Source: Acidobacteriota bacterium
Lineage (GTDB): Bacteria > Acidobacteriota > Terriglobia > Acidiferrales > UBA7541
Assembly (NCBI GenBank): GCA_013289955.1
Contig: JABCYZ010000007.1
Coordinates: forward strand, 62,001-126,000
Direction: 5' to 3'
DNA: 64,000 bases
Under the pieces are notes generated by a model. That model did no database searches and was not told the DNA's origin. It saw nothing but the letters and a program-made list of their open reading frames with translations. Positions 24,072 through 33,222 of the stretch are shown here, piece after piece (positions within the stretch are counted from its first letter, which is position 1; the number at the start of each line of letters is the position of its first letter). Both the position numbers and the translations under genes were made by a program.

Positions 24072-26513
24072 TCATTCATGCCGCAAGGCAACCACCGGAT
24101 CGACGCGCATCGCTCGCCGCGCGGGGATGTAGCACGCCGCGATGGCCACAAGAACCAAAAGCATGGCAACGCCGGCAAACGTCAGGGGATCATGCGCGCT
24201 GACGCCAAAGAGCTGGTTGGCCATGAGCCGTGTCAGCCCCAGCGCGGCGCCGACGCCAAACGCCACGCCGATCAGCGCCATCTTCGCTCCGTGCCCGATG
24301 ACCATCCGCAGCACATGGTTCCGTTGCGCGCCCAATGCCATGCGCACACCGATTTCATGGGTGCGCTGGCCCACCAGATAGGAAATCACGCCGTAGATTC
24401 CGACGCACGCCAGCACCAAAGCGAGCGCGGCGAAGACTCCGAGAAGCATCATCGAGAGTCTCCGCGCGGCGAAGGAATTGGAGACGACTTCCTGCATTGT
24501 TTGGACGTTGTAGACCACTTCGCGAGGATCGACTTCCTCGACCGCCCGGCGAACGGATCCCATGACCGCCGTGGGATCGCCTGCGGTGCGCAGCACCACC
24601 GCCACGGCATCGGCCGCGAGCGGCATAAGCTTCTCGGGAAGCTGCATGAACGGATAGTCGAACTGCGCCTCAATGGCCGATTTGGCATCGGCGTCGAGCC
24701 CCCATTGCTTTACATGGCCAACCACGCCGACGATTTCGGCCTGCACACTGAAGCCCTCAATATTGATGCGCTTTCCGATGGGATTTTCATGAGGGAAATA
24801 GGTGCGCGCGAAAACGTCGTCGATGTCCACGACCACCCGCGCGCGCTCGTCGTCCTCCGGTGTGATGAAGCGTCCGCGCTCGAGCGTCACTCCCATGGCT
24901 TGCTGGAAGCCCGCTTCCACCAGATAGAACATCGCCTGGGGCATCTCTTGCAGGTTGGCCGGCTTTGGCTGGCCCTCGATCCAGAAAGGCAAAGAGGAAT
25001 TATGGATCATCGGGCGTGAGCCCAGCGTGACGGAAACGGCCTGAACGCCGGGGATGCTATGCATCTTGTCGTCGAAGTGGCGCAGCCGCGCGCGCGTTTC
25101 GGCAGAGCTGGTAGCGGGGCCAGCCGGCAGCGACAAAGTAAACGTGATGGCGTGCCTCGGATTGAAGCCGGGGTCGACGCGCCACAGCGCCGCGAGACTG
25201 CGCACCATCAATCCCGCGCCGACGAGCAAAACCAAAGCCATTGCCACTTCGACGGCGACAAAAACTCCTTGCAGCCTTTGACGCGCCCCGCTCGATCCTC
25301 GGCCGCCCTCCTTGAGAATCTCCTCCAAGTTCACGCGGGAAGTTTTCAGGGCCGGAGCGAGGCCAAAAATAATTCCGGCAAACAGGGACAGCGCCATCGC
25401 GAATAACAGGACGCGTGAGTCGAGCGAGACTTCACTCGCGCGCGGCAGAGCACCCGGCAAAGTGCCAAGTACCGCCTTCATCCCCCAAAACGCGAGCAAG
25501 AGCCCCAGCGCTCCGCCCAGGCCGGCGAGCACGATGCTTTCGGTGAGAAGCTGCCGAATGACGCGCCCCTGGCTCGCGCCCATCGCCGCCCGAATCGCAA
25601 ACTCGCGCGAGCGGCCCATTGAGCGCGCCAGAAGAAGGTTCGCAATATTTGCGCACGCAATCAGCAGCAGGAAACCGACGGCCGCGAGCAGCACAATCAG
25701 GAAAGGCTCTACATTCCCGACAATGTCTTCCTTCATGGAAACAAGCGTGATGCCCACGGCCTTATCGGCCTCCGGGTACGCCGCCTCAAGATTTTGCGCA
25801 ATGCCATCCATATCCGCTTTCGCCTGCGGGAGGGTTGCGCCGGCCCTCAGACGCCCAACCCCGTGCGCGCTCACGTCGACGCGGCGGTCGCGAAAATTCG
25901 CATCCGTCCATTGTCCGATCGGGGTGTAGACATCCCGGTCATGACCATAAAAAGTGAAGCCTGCCGGAATCACACCCACGATCGTGTACGAGGTGCCGTT
26001 CAGAATGATCGGTTTTCCGATGATTTCCAGCGAAGAGCCGAATTTGCGCTTCCAGAAGCCTCCGCCCAACATCACGACCGGCGTGGCGCCCGCGTGATCG
26101 TCATCGGCGCGGAAATCGCGCCCAAGAACGGGCCTTGTGCCAAGCGTCGAAAAAAAGTCCGCGGAGATCATGTAACCGGTCAGGCGTTCCGCCTCGCCGG
26201 TGCCAATGAAGTTGTAATCCTGGTTGCGATATATGGCCATGGAGGAAAACGTTTGGGTGTCCCGCTGCCAGTCCAGGAAATTCGGATAGTTGATCGGGGC
26301 GTGCTCGTATCCCGGAGTCCTTCCATAGACGGCAACGAGCTGGCCGGAGTGTGGGTAAGCTAGCGGACTGAGCAGGACGCCGTTGACCACCGAAAACAGC
26401 GCGGTATTTGCGCCAATGCCCAGCGCCAGCGTCAAAATCGCAATTGCCGTAAATCCCGGCGACTTCCCCAGCATCCGCAGCCCATACCGCAAGTCCTGAA
26501 AAAGTGTCTCCAC
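24072..26513 (-). CDS. Acidobacterial-type duplicated orphan permease (MacB/FtsX family)
   Basis: The 813-residue protein contains two copies of the MacB periplasmic-core plus FtsX permease unit. The first begins with LFQDLRYGLRMLGKSPGFTAIAILTLALGIGANTALFSVV and ends in the membrane segments around FLIVLLAAVGFLLLIACANIANLLLAR. The second ends with YGVISYLVGQRTHEIGVRMALGA and a last pair of helices. No ATP-binding subunit lies nearby, as usual for these ADOP proteins. GTG 26513 follows GGGAGG; a frame open to 26750 is rejected. Such proteins are thought to move lipids, peptides or lipoproteins across the envelope with a distant ATPase, but substrates are unknown. Confidence 0.9.
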   Translation of the reverse strand: METLFQDLRYGLRMLGKSPGFTAIAILTLALGIGANTALFSVVNGVLLSPLAYPHSGQLVAVYGRTPGYEHAPINYPNFLDWQRDTQTFSSMAIYRNQDYNFIGTGEAERLTGYMISADFFSTLGTRPVLGRDFRADDDHAGATPVVMLGGGFWKRKFGSSLEIIGKPIILNGTSYTIVGVIPAGFTFYGHDRDVYTPIGQWTDANFRDRRVDVSAHGVGRLRAGATLPQAKADMDGIAQNLEAAYPEADKAVGITLVSMKEDIVGNVEPFLIVLLAAVGFLLLIACANIANLLLARSMGRSREFAIRAAMGASQGRVIRQLLTESIVLAGLGGALGLLLAFWGMKAVLGTLPGALPRASEVSLDSRVLLFAMALSLFAGIIFGLAPALKTSRVNLEEILKEGGRGSSGARQRLQGVFVAVEVAMALVLLVGAGLMVRSLAALWRVDPGFNPRHAITFTLSLPAGPATSSAETRARLRHFDDKMHSIPGVQAVSVTLGSRPMIHNSSLPFWIEGQPKPANLQEMPQAMFYLVEAGFQQAMGVTLERGRFITPEDDERARVVVDIDDVFARTYFPHENPIGKRINIEGFSVQAEIVGVVGHVKQWGLDADAKSAIEAQFDYPFMQLPEKLMPLAADAVAVVLRTAGDPTAVMGSVRRAVEEVDPREVVYNVQTMQEVVSNSFAARRLSMMLLGVFAALALVLACVGIYGVISYLVGQRTHEIGVRMALGAQRNHVLRMVIGHGAKMALIGVAFGVGAALGLTRLMANQLFGVSAHDPLTFAGVAMLLVLVAIAACYIPARRAMRVDPVVALRHE

Positions 26514-26743
26514 GCGGCCTCCCGTTTCCTGGCCAGAGGCAAAGCGCGCCAATCGTACCGCAAAAAACACGCGTCCTTCCACCCGAAGAAGAAGCGCGAA
26601 GCGAGTTGTCGCCCATCCGCAAGTACTGGCGCGAATCGTCTCTCCTCGCATCACTGTCGCGGCAGGGACAACCATCGGGGATCGCCCTTGCGCGGCGCGC
26701 TGCAGAGGAAAAAGCGTGGCCGGAAAATTTGATGAAAAAGAGC

Positions 26744-26771
26744 TTGACATATTCCTATATGAGAATATATT
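26744..26771 (+). promoter_or_regulatory. Promoter with palindromic ArsR-type operator
   Basis: TTGACA (26744-26749) and TATATT (26766-26771) are 16 bases apart. The inverted repeat ATATTC-N8-GAATAT covers 26749-26768, exactly between and over the boxes, a likely site for the ArsR protein encoded next. The ATG at 26778 lies 6 bases after the -10, so the mRNA is probably leaderless. Confidence 0.7.
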
Positions 26772-26777
26772 GAAGGC

Positions 26778-27110
26778 ATGGCAAGGGCGGCGACAACCTC
26801 GGACGCGTTCAACGCTGTGGCCGAGCCGCGGCGGAGGGACATCCTCAGCTATCTGGCGACAGAGGAGAGGTCCGTCACCGAGATTGTGGATCTAATGGAG
26901 ATCGAACAGCCTTCGGTTTCAAAGCACCTGAAGGTTTTGAAAGGTGTTGGCCTCGTGGAGGCCCGGAGGGAGGGTCGGCAGATGCTTTACAAGACGAACC
27001 CAATAGCGATCCGGCCGTTGCACGAATGGACGAGGACGTTCGAGCGGCTGTGGAGGCATCAGCTGCTGCGTATCAAGGAGCAGGCTGAGGCCAACAATGC
27101 ACAGAAATAG
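26778..27110 (+). CDS. ArsR/SmtB family transcriptional repressor
   Basis: The 110-residue protein is a winged-helix dimer of the ArsR type: AFNAVAEPRRRDILSYLATEERSVTEIVDLMEIEQPSVSKHLKVLKGVGLVEARREGRQMLYKTN. The usual metal-binding Cys (CxC in helix 3) is absent and there are no cysteines at all, so it is unlikely to sense metals. ArsR genes of this kind typically precede an SRPBCC gene, as here (33-base gap), and control it. It should repress its own promoter at the palindrome at 26749-26768. Confidence 0.9.
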   Translation: MARAATTSDAFNAVAEPRRRDILSYLATEERSVTEIVDLMEIEQPSVSKHLKVLKGVGLVEARREGRQMLYKTNPIAIRPLHEWTRTFERLWRHQLLRIKEQAEANNAQK

Positions 27111-27143
27111 TAGTCTTGGGGAATTTCAGACGAGGAGGAAATC

Positions 27144-27599
27144 GTGAGTTCACAGGCGCTATCGCTGGAAACGACAACGATCCATATAGCAGAGGAGATG
27201 GAAGTGCGCGCGTCGATCGAGGTGACATTTTCCGCGTTGCTCGATCATCTTGGACCGTACAACGAGACTCAAGTGGACAGGCCAATGCCGATGAAGCTCG
27301 AAGCGTGGCCGGGCGGAAGGTGGTATCGCGACCTGGGAGACAACAACGGCCATTACTGGGGAACGGTGCAGGCGATCAAGAAACCTACGCTGCTCGAAAT
27401 TTGCGGACCACTGTTTATGTCCAACCCGGTGATCACCAATCTTCAATACCGGCTGAAGGAAGCGGGCGGCTTGACGATTATTTCTTTCCGGCACCAGTCG
27501 TTTGGTCTGGTGCTGGAGGAGTACAGAAACGCAAAGAACGGCTGGGCACACTTGCACGAGCGTATGCGGCAGCGGGCGGAAGCGCCGCGGCCCCACTGA
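27144..27599 (+). CDS. SRPBCC (AHSA1-like) domain protein
   Basis: The 151-residue protein begins with GTG, 5 bases after AGGAGG. It has the START-like fold pattern of activator-of-Hsp90-type proteins: IHIAEEMEVRASIEVTFSALL at the first strand, then MKLEAWPGGRWYRDLGDNNGHYWGTVQAIKKPTLLEI, TNLQYRLKEAGGLTIISFRHQSFG and a final long helix. Such proteins bind a hydrophobic ligand in a deep cavity. Its ligand is not known. It is the second gene of the ArsR operon. Confidence 0.85.
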   Translation: MSSQALSLETTTIHIAEEMEVRASIEVTFSALLDHLGPYNETQVDRPMPMKLEAWPGGRWYRDLGDNNGHYWGTVQAIKKPTLLEICGPLFMSNPVITNLQYRLKEAGGLTIISFRHQSFGLVLEEYRNAKNGWAHLHERMRQRAEAPRPH

Positions 27600-27635
27600 G
27601 GCGCGGACGACTCGGGGGGTTCCGAGTAGGAGAAT

Positions 27636-27782
27636 ATGTGCCCAGCATGCATCCTGAGCGCAGCAGTGATGGCCGCCGGAGCGGGATCCGCGGGAGGAAT
27701 TCTGGCGGTGGGCATCGGCGCATTCAGAAACTTTTTCAGGACGAATGGTCTCGGTCTGTTTCAGAAAATCAAGGAGAAATAA
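27636..27782 (+). CDS. 48-residue CPAC small membrane protein
   Basis: The frame starts with MCPACILSAAVMAAGAGSAG and continues through a Gly/Ala-rich hydrophobic span to a basic end (FQKIKEK). It has AGGAG upstream, sits in the gap between the SRPBCC gene and the DUF899 gene, and ends one base before the DUF899 ATG, whose ribosome-binding site lies in its last codons. The CPAC pair near the N-terminus could bind metal or be redox-active. I recall similar Cys-x-x-Cys mini-proteins near ArsR/SRPBCC genes, but this is memory, not a search. Function unknown. Confidence 0.6.
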   Translation: MCPACILSAAVMAAGAGSAGGILAVGIGAFRNFFRTNGLGLFQKIKEK

Positions 27783-27783
27783 A

Positions 27784-28569
27784 ATGGCAACTGGCAAGGA
27801 GAGAGTCGTTAAGAACCAGAAAGAGAATCCCGCAATGAACACGCCACCGATCGTGTCGCCAGAGGAATGGGAGGCGGCCCGCCAGCAGCTCCTCGTGAAG
27901 GAGAAGGCCGCTACCCGCTCCCGCGACGCGCTTGCCGCCGAGCGTCGGCGGATGCCGTGGCTGGCCGTCGATAAGAAGTACGAGTTCGACGGGCCCAAGG
28001 GCAAGACGAGCCTGCTCGGCTTGTTCGACGGCCGCCGTCAGCTGATCGTTTACCGCGCCTTCTTCGAGCCCGGCGTGTTCGGCTGGCCCGAGCACGCCTG
28101 CCGCGGCTGCTCCTTCGGTGCCGACCAGGTGGCCCACCTCGCCCATCTGAACGCCCGCGACACGACCTTGGCGTTCGCCTCGCGAGCGCCGCAGGCTGAC
28201 ATCGATCGCCTGAAGGCACGAATGGACTGGAAGATGCCGTGGTACACCATCACAGACAGCTTCGACGCCGATTTCGGAGTGAACGAGTGGCATGGCACGA
28301 ACGCGTTCTTCCGCGACGGCGAGCGTGTGTTTCGCACCTACTTCATCAACAACCGCGGCGACGAGGCCATGGGGAGCACCTGGAACTACCTGGACATGAC
28401 GGCCCTCGGGCGCCAGGAGGAGTGGGAGGACTCGCCTGCGGGTTACCCGCAAACTCCACCTTACAAGTGGTGGAACTGGCACGATGAATACGCCGCCGAG
28501 GCCTCGATCGACCCCAGGTGGAACAAAGTGGTGGAAAACGCAAAGGTGACGTTGAACCTCAACGATTAG
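27784..28569 (+). CDS. DUF899 family thioredoxin-like protein
   Basis: The 261-residue protein has the DUF899 pattern: SPEEWEAARQQLLVKEKAATRSRDALAAERRRMPW, then YEFDGPKGKTSLLGLFDGRRQLIVYRAFF, the CRGCSF pair of cysteines, and a late TPPYKWWNWHDEY. The fold is thioredoxin-like (AhpC-like strand order). The family is of unknown function and often encoded with SRPBCC and ArsR genes, as here. ATG 27784 follows AAGGAG; MNTPPIV at 27835 is an alternative start. Confidence 0.88.
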   Translation: MATGKERVVKNQKENPAMNTPPIVSPEEWEAARQQLLVKEKAATRSRDALAAERRRMPWLAVDKKYEFDGPKGKTSLLGLFDGRRQLIVYRAFFEPGVFGWPEHACRGCSFGADQVAHLAHLNARDTTLAFASRAPQADIDRLKARMDWKMPWYTITDSFDADFGVNEWHGTNAFFRDGERVFRTYFINNRGDEAMGSTWNYLDMTALGRQEEWEDSPAGYPQTPPYKWWNWHDEYAAEASIDPRWNKVVENAKVTLNLND

Positions 28570-28593
28570 GGTAGCGTAGACGATCGCTCAGAC

Positions 28594-28644
28594 AGGAGGC
28601 GTGCCGGTCAAGGAGAACCTGCTTCTCCCCCGCCGTCGCCTCCT
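28594..28644. terminator. Nested hairpin between convergent DUF899 and permease genes
   Basis: AGGAGGCG (28594-28601) pairs with CGCCTCCT (28637-28644), and inside them GGAGAA (28612-28617) pairs with TTCTCC (28623-28628). There is no T-run. Placed between two convergent stops, it may end transcription from both sides or be a structured RNA tail. Confidence 0.4.
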
Positions 28645-28692
28645 CGCAAGTAATCAGTGGCCGGTTTTCAGAACGGATCCCGAGACCTTTGC

Positions 28693-31131
28693 TTATTCAT
28701 AGCGGAGAGCTACGAGCGGATCAACGCGGGCGGCGCGCCGCGCGGGAACCCAGCACGCGACCAAGCCGGTGATGAGAAGAAGCAGCGGCACGGCGGTCAG
28801 TGTGAGCGGATCGTACGGCGAGACACCCCAGAGCTGCGTGGCGACGATCCGGCCAACGCCGAAGCTGGCCGCTAGACCAATCGCAACACCCAAGACGACC
28901 AGGCGCAGACCCATGTTGATGACCAGCTTCAGTACGTCGCCCCGCTCGGCCCCAAGCGCCATGCGAATGCCGATTTCGTGGGTTCTGCGCGCAGCGGTGT
29001 AAGCAAGCACGCTATAAACGCCGATGGTCACCAGAACCAGACCGATCGTGGCGAAAATTCCAAGCAGGAAAAATCCAAATCGCGGCCCGGCGTAGGAAAA
29101 TTGGCTGATGTAACCCTCGAGCGTGCCGGTGAGCGTGAGCGCCACGCTGCGATCCGTGGCCCAAATCTCCTGGCGAACGGCATTCAGCATCGCCGACGGG
29201 TCGCCTGCCGTGCGCACGAGCACGCCGCGTGCGAAGGAACCGGTAACCGTGTACGGTACCCACACCTCGGGATCCGGAGGGTCCTGCAACCCCCGGTTCT
29301 TTGCGTCACTGACCACGCCGATGATTTCAAACCACGAATCGGGCAACGGATCGGGAGCCGTTTCTAGATGCACGAGATGAACGCGCTGGCCGATGGGATT
29401 CTCCGCGCCCAGGTACTTGTGCGCGAACGTCTGGTTCACGACAGCGTATTTTTTCGCGCCGTTGACTTCCGCTTCCGTGAAGGGCCGTCCCGTCAAGAAT
29501 TGAATCTTCAACACCGGGAAATAGCCTTCACTGCAAAGCTGATAAAGCGCGGTCCATTTTTCCGCGTGCGTCTTGCCGGGGATTTCGATGTCGGAATTGA
29601 TTCCGCCGTAGGGCGGCAAGGTGCTGGTTTCGGTGGCATCGACAATTCCGGGCATGGCTTTCAGCCTCAAAAGAAGCGGACGGAAAAATCCCGCAACCTG
29701 CTCCGCGGTTTTGTAACGCTCCTTCGGAAGCGGAAGCCTGGCAACCAAAATATGATCCGGCTGAAGCCCCAGATGAACTTCGCGCAGCGCAACAAAGCTG
29801 CGCATCAAAAGGCCCGCGCCGACCAGCAGAGCGAGCGAAAGCGCAACCTCAAGAACGACCACGGCGTCGCGCAAGCGCCCGTGGCGAAAACCGCCGCTGA
29901 CTCCTTTGCCGCTATCCCGCAGCGGATCGTTCAAATCGCGCCGCACCGTTTGCAGCGCCGGTACCAATCCGAAAACCAGCGCGGTGGCTACCGAGACTCC
30001 CAGAGTGAAAACGAGGACAGCGACGTTCAGGCGGATCGCTGCTTCGGCCGGAATGATTTCCTGGGGCGTGATAGCGATCAGTGATTTCAGACCTCCCCAG
30101 GCGACCAATGCGCCAAGGGCGGCGCCGCCCGTTGCAAGAATCAGGCTCTCCACAAGCAGTTGGCGCACCAGCCTCCAACGGCTGGCGCCGAGCGCGCCGC
30201 GAATAGCGAATTCCTTTTCGCGCGTGGTCGCACGGGCCAGAAGAAGGTTGGCGACGTTGCCGCACCCGATAAGCAGGAGCAGTCCAACCGCTGCGAGGAC
30301 AATAAAGAGAGTTGTGCGGAAGCGGCCGACCACCTGATCTGCAAGCGTCTGAATCTCCACGGTGAAGTGCTTTGGATAGTCCTTTGGATAGACTGACGAG
30401 AGATGCTGCGCGAGAACGGTGAGGTCGGCCTGCGCCTCGCTTTGGCTGACTCCTGGCTTCAGGTGACCAAGCATAAACCAGTGACGATTGTATCCGAGCG
30501 TCGCGGTGGTATCGGCATGGCTCGGCTTCTCCGGGATCCAGAGGTCAGAGTCCCCCCAGCCAAAGCGCGGCGGCATGACGCCAACGAGCGTGCGAGCTGT
30601 CCCGTTCAAGACAAACGTTTTGTTCAGAATGCTGGGGTCGGCGTTGAAACGGTTGACCCAAACTTTGTAGCGTAAAACAAAGACAGGTGGAGATCCGGGC
30701 TCGTAGTCCGCTGGCCCGATGACGCGACCGATGAGCGCGGGCATCCCCAGGAATTCAAAGGTTCCGGGCGTGACGTAGCCGCCACTGAAGCGATCTGTGC
30801 CTTCGCCGTAGGTGTAGAGCACGTCGCCGCCATCATCCGCAATGACGCCGTCAAAAACGTGGTTTTGCGCCAAATAGTCCCAATACTCAGGCCCGCTGTA
30901 ACCACCCCGGCCGCCGGGCTGATTCTGTTCCGTGTCATGGATTTGGATAGAGACGAAGTGCTTGGCGTCTGGATAGGGGAAAGGCTCCATCAACACGTTT
31001 TCGATGACGCTGAAGATGGCAGTCGAGGCGCCGATGCCCAGCGCAAGCGTGACCACCGCCACAATGGCGAAGCCAGGACTTTTTCGCAAGTTTCGCCCGG
31101 CATAGACCAGATCTTGCCAGAATGAGAACAC
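28693..31131 (-). CDS. Second acidobacterial-type duplicated orphan permease (MacB/FtsX family)
   Basis: The 812-residue protein has the same two-unit design as the one at 24072-26513. It opens with FWQDLVYAGRNLRKSPGFAIVAVVTLALGIGASTAIFSVI, has a central membrane block (LFIVLAAVGLLLLIGCGNVANLLLAR) and ends with VLAYTAARRTHEIGIRMALGAERGDVLK. The GTG start at 31131 follows GGGAGG. The two permeases are clearly related but diverged, for example in the periplasmic cores, so they are old paralogues, not a recent copy. No ATPase gene lies nearby. Confidence 0.9.
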   Translation of the reverse strand: MFSFWQDLVYAGRNLRKSPGFAIVAVVTLALGIGASTAIFSVIENVLMEPFPYPDAKHFVSIQIHDTEQNQPGGRGGYSGPEYWDYLAQNHVFDGVIADDGGDVLYTYGEGTDRFSGGYVTPGTFEFLGMPALIGRVIGPADYEPGSPPVFVLRYKVWVNRFNADPSILNKTFVLNGTARTLVGVMPPRFGWGDSDLWIPEKPSHADTTATLGYNRHWFMLGHLKPGVSQSEAQADLTVLAQHLSSVYPKDYPKHFTVEIQTLADQVVGRFRTTLFIVLAAVGLLLLIGCGNVANLLLARATTREKEFAIRGALGASRWRLVRQLLVESLILATGGAALGALVAWGGLKSLIAITPQEIIPAEAAIRLNVAVLVFTLGVSVATALVFGLVPALQTVRRDLNDPLRDSGKGVSGGFRHGRLRDAVVVLEVALSLALLVGAGLLMRSFVALREVHLGLQPDHILVARLPLPKERYKTAEQVAGFFRPLLLRLKAMPGIVDATETSTLPPYGGINSDIEIPGKTHAEKWTALYQLCSEGYFPVLKIQFLTGRPFTEAEVNGAKKYAVVNQTFAHKYLGAENPIGQRVHLVHLETAPDPLPDSWFEIIGVVSDAKNRGLQDPPDPEVWVPYTVTGSFARGVLVRTAGDPSAMLNAVRQEIWATDRSVALTLTGTLEGYISQFSYAGPRFGFFLLGIFATIGLVLVTIGVYSVLAYTAARRTHEIGIRMALGAERGDVLKLVINMGLRLVVLGVAIGLAASFGVGRIVATQLWGVSPYDPLTLTAVPLLLLITGLVACWVPARRAARVDPLVALRYE

Positions 31132-31529
31132 GCCTGGGCCTCCCTGAAGTTGATCGAGCGCTCTGAACTAAGAAACGTTTGACGGGCGAATAAGTTCCAT
31201 CGGCAGGATGGAATTTCGCGAGAATGATTCGCCGGCTCCTTCTTGGATGGCAAAAGCGGACCGAGGTATGCTTCTGCCCTGCCTGCCGTGGATTCTGTGA
31301 AAGGAAATTAATCCAAAGGGCCTCTCAAGGCAGATTGGCGGGAGAGTGCGTTTCGGCTAGGATATCCTGACGTCCAAGCCGGTAGCCCAGGCACTCCTGC
31401 CCGTGCAGTTTTTGCACTATTACTGTTGGCGATTCGGCGTACAACCAGGAACGGCTGTGTCGCAGTCAGTCCATGCGGTTGGGGTCCGAAAGATTCCGGC
31501 CAATGATCTCAGAAGGCGAGGAGGATCCA
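31132..31529. other. Intergenic region between divergent permease and tannase genes
   Basis: About 400 bases without a gene. The plus-strand promoter for the tannase (listed separately) lies here; a minus-strand promoter for the permease must also be here but I cannot pick it with confidence. The mRNA leader of the tannase would be about 160 bases, with no structure that I recognise. Confidence 0.4.
31335..31363 (+). promoter_or_regulatory. Candidate promoter of the tannase gene
   Basis: TTGGCG (31335-31340) and TAGGAT (31358-31363) are separated by 17 bases. The -35 is imperfect. It leaves a leader of about 160 bases. Confidence 0.4.
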
Positions 31530-33161
31530 GTGAACAGAATTGCAATGGTGGCGTTGATGGCGGTGAGCGGCGCACTTGTGCCAGGCGCGCGGGCCGCAGG
31601 CCAGAACTGCGAACAAATGGCGCACCTCGCCCTGCCCAACACAACGGTTGCATCCGCAGAGACGGTCGCGGCGGGAACCTTCAAGCCGCCGGCGAGCGCG
31701 GCCCCCTGGCTCACCGGCGATCCCAGTTTCTACAAAAGACTCCCCTCGTTTTGCAGAGTCATAGCGGACGCCAAGCCCACCACGGACTCGGATATCAAGA
31801 TCGAGGTGTGGCTGCCCTCGAGCGGATGGAACGGAAGGTTCCGCGGTCAGGGCAACGGCGGCTTCGCCGGCGAAATCGACTATCGCGCGCTGGCACTGGC
31901 CGTTTTACAGGGCTATGCATCGGCGGCCACCGACACGGGCCACGCCGCGGAAGGCACCGACGCGACCTGGGCACTGGGACATCCCGAAAAAATCGTGGAC
32001 TTCGCCTATCGCGCGATTCACGAGATGACGGTGATTGGCAAGGCTACGACGAAGGCGTTTTACGGCGACGCGGCGCAGCATTCCTATTTTGCGAACTGTT
32101 CGAATGGCGGCCGGCAGGCATTAATGGAAGCGCAGCGCTATCCCGAGGACTACGACGGCATCCTCGCGGGAGCGCCTGCGAATTACTGGACACACCTGCT
32201 CGCGAGCGCTCTCTACGATGCGCAGACAACGACGCTCGACCCGGCGAGCTATATTCCGACAAGCAAGATCCCCGCGATTGCAAAAGCCGTCAACGATTCC
32301 TGCGACGCGCTAGATGGCGTGACGGACGGCGTGTTGAACGATCCGAGGCAGTGCCGCTTCGATCCAGCCGCACTTCTTTGCAAGGCCGCCGACTCCGATG
32401 CGTGCCTCACGCAGCCGCAAGTCACTGCGCTGGGGAAGCTGTATGAAGGCGCCCACGATTCGAAGGGAAAGGAAATCTTTCCAGGGTTTTTGCCGGGAGG
32501 CGAAAGCGGCGGCGGTGGCTGGCCGCTCTGGATAACGGGCATGGGTCCCGGTAAAAGCCTTCTCTTTGCCTTCGGCAACGGATATTTCTCCGACATGGTC
32601 TATAGCCAGCCCGACTGGGATTACAAGAAAGCAAATTTGGACGAAGCCGTCGCCGCTTCCGACAAAAAGTTCGCCGGCGTCCTCAACGCCACCGAAACGG
32701 ATATGAGGCCATTCAAATCGCGCGGCGGAAAATTGATCATCTATCACGGCTGGAACGACGCCGCCATTTCCGCGTTGAACACGATTCGCTATTACGAGGC
32801 CGTCCAAAACAAAATGGGCCAGCCGGAAGCCGCTTCCTTCCTGCGGCTGTTCCTGGTGCCGGGCATGCAGCATTGCGGCGGCGGGCCGGGTCCCGATGTT
32901 TTCGGCCAGTCAGGATTCAGCACACCAAGCGATACGCAGCACAACATCTATCTTGCGCTCGAACAGTGGGTGGAAAAAGGTGCGGCACCTGCGACGGTCA
33001 TCGCCACCAAACAGCCGGGCGATGGCTCGACGGCGAGAGTGACGCGGCCGCTCTGCGCGTATCCGGAGGTGGCAAAATACAAGGGCAGCGGCGAAACCAA
33101 CGACGCCTCGAATTTTGCCTGCGCCCTCAGCGGGCCCGTGAAAAAAGTGGATATACCTTAG
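31530..33161 (+). CDS. Tannase/feruloyl esterase family protein, secreted
   Basis: The 543-residue protein starts at GTG 31530, 6 bases after AGGAGG, and has a signal peptide (MVALMAVSGALVPGARA). It carries the family-defining CS-D-HC motif: Cys190-Ser191 in CSNGGRQ, Asp410 in HGWNDAAIS and His448-Cys449 in GMQHCGGG; the two cysteines join next to the active site. A Ca-binding-type loop CDALDGVTDGVLNDP is also present. It should hydrolyse ester bonds of ferulic or gallic acid in plant polymers. Exact substrate preference cannot be told. Confidence 0.92.
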   Translation: MNRIAMVALMAVSGALVPGARAAGQNCEQMAHLALPNTTVASAETVAAGTFKPPASAAPWLTGDPSFYKRLPSFCRVIADAKPTTDSDIKIEVWLPSSGWNGRFRGQGNGGFAGEIDYRALALAVLQGYASAATDTGHAAEGTDATWALGHPEKIVDFAYRAIHEMTVIGKATTKAFYGDAAQHSYFANCSNGGRQALMEAQRYPEDYDGILAGAPANYWTHLLASALYDAQTTTLDPASYIPTSKIPAIAKAVNDSCDALDGVTDGVLNDPRQCRFDPAALLCKAADSDACLTQPQVTALGKLYEGAHDSKGKEIFPGFLPGGESGGGGWPLWITGMGPGKSLLFAFGNGYFSDMVYSQPDWDYKKANLDEAVAASDKKFAGVLNATETDMRPFKSRGGKLIIYHGWNDAAISALNTIRYYEAVQNKMGQPEAASFLRLFLVPGMQHCGGGPGPDVFGQSGFSTPSDTQHNIYLALEQWVEKGAAPATVIATKQPGDGSTARVTRPLCAYPEVAKYKGSGETNDASNFACALSGPVKKVDIP

Positions 33162-33222
33162 CCGTTCCACTCGCGCCCCGGACAAGTCACCCCGGTAACG
33201 CGGCCCAGCGAAGGTCTGGCCG

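Noticed and set aside
26514..26750. N-terminal extension of the first orphan permease
   Set aside because: It is Arg-rich and unlike any permease start; GTG 26513 has a good ribosome-binding site and gives the usual first residues.
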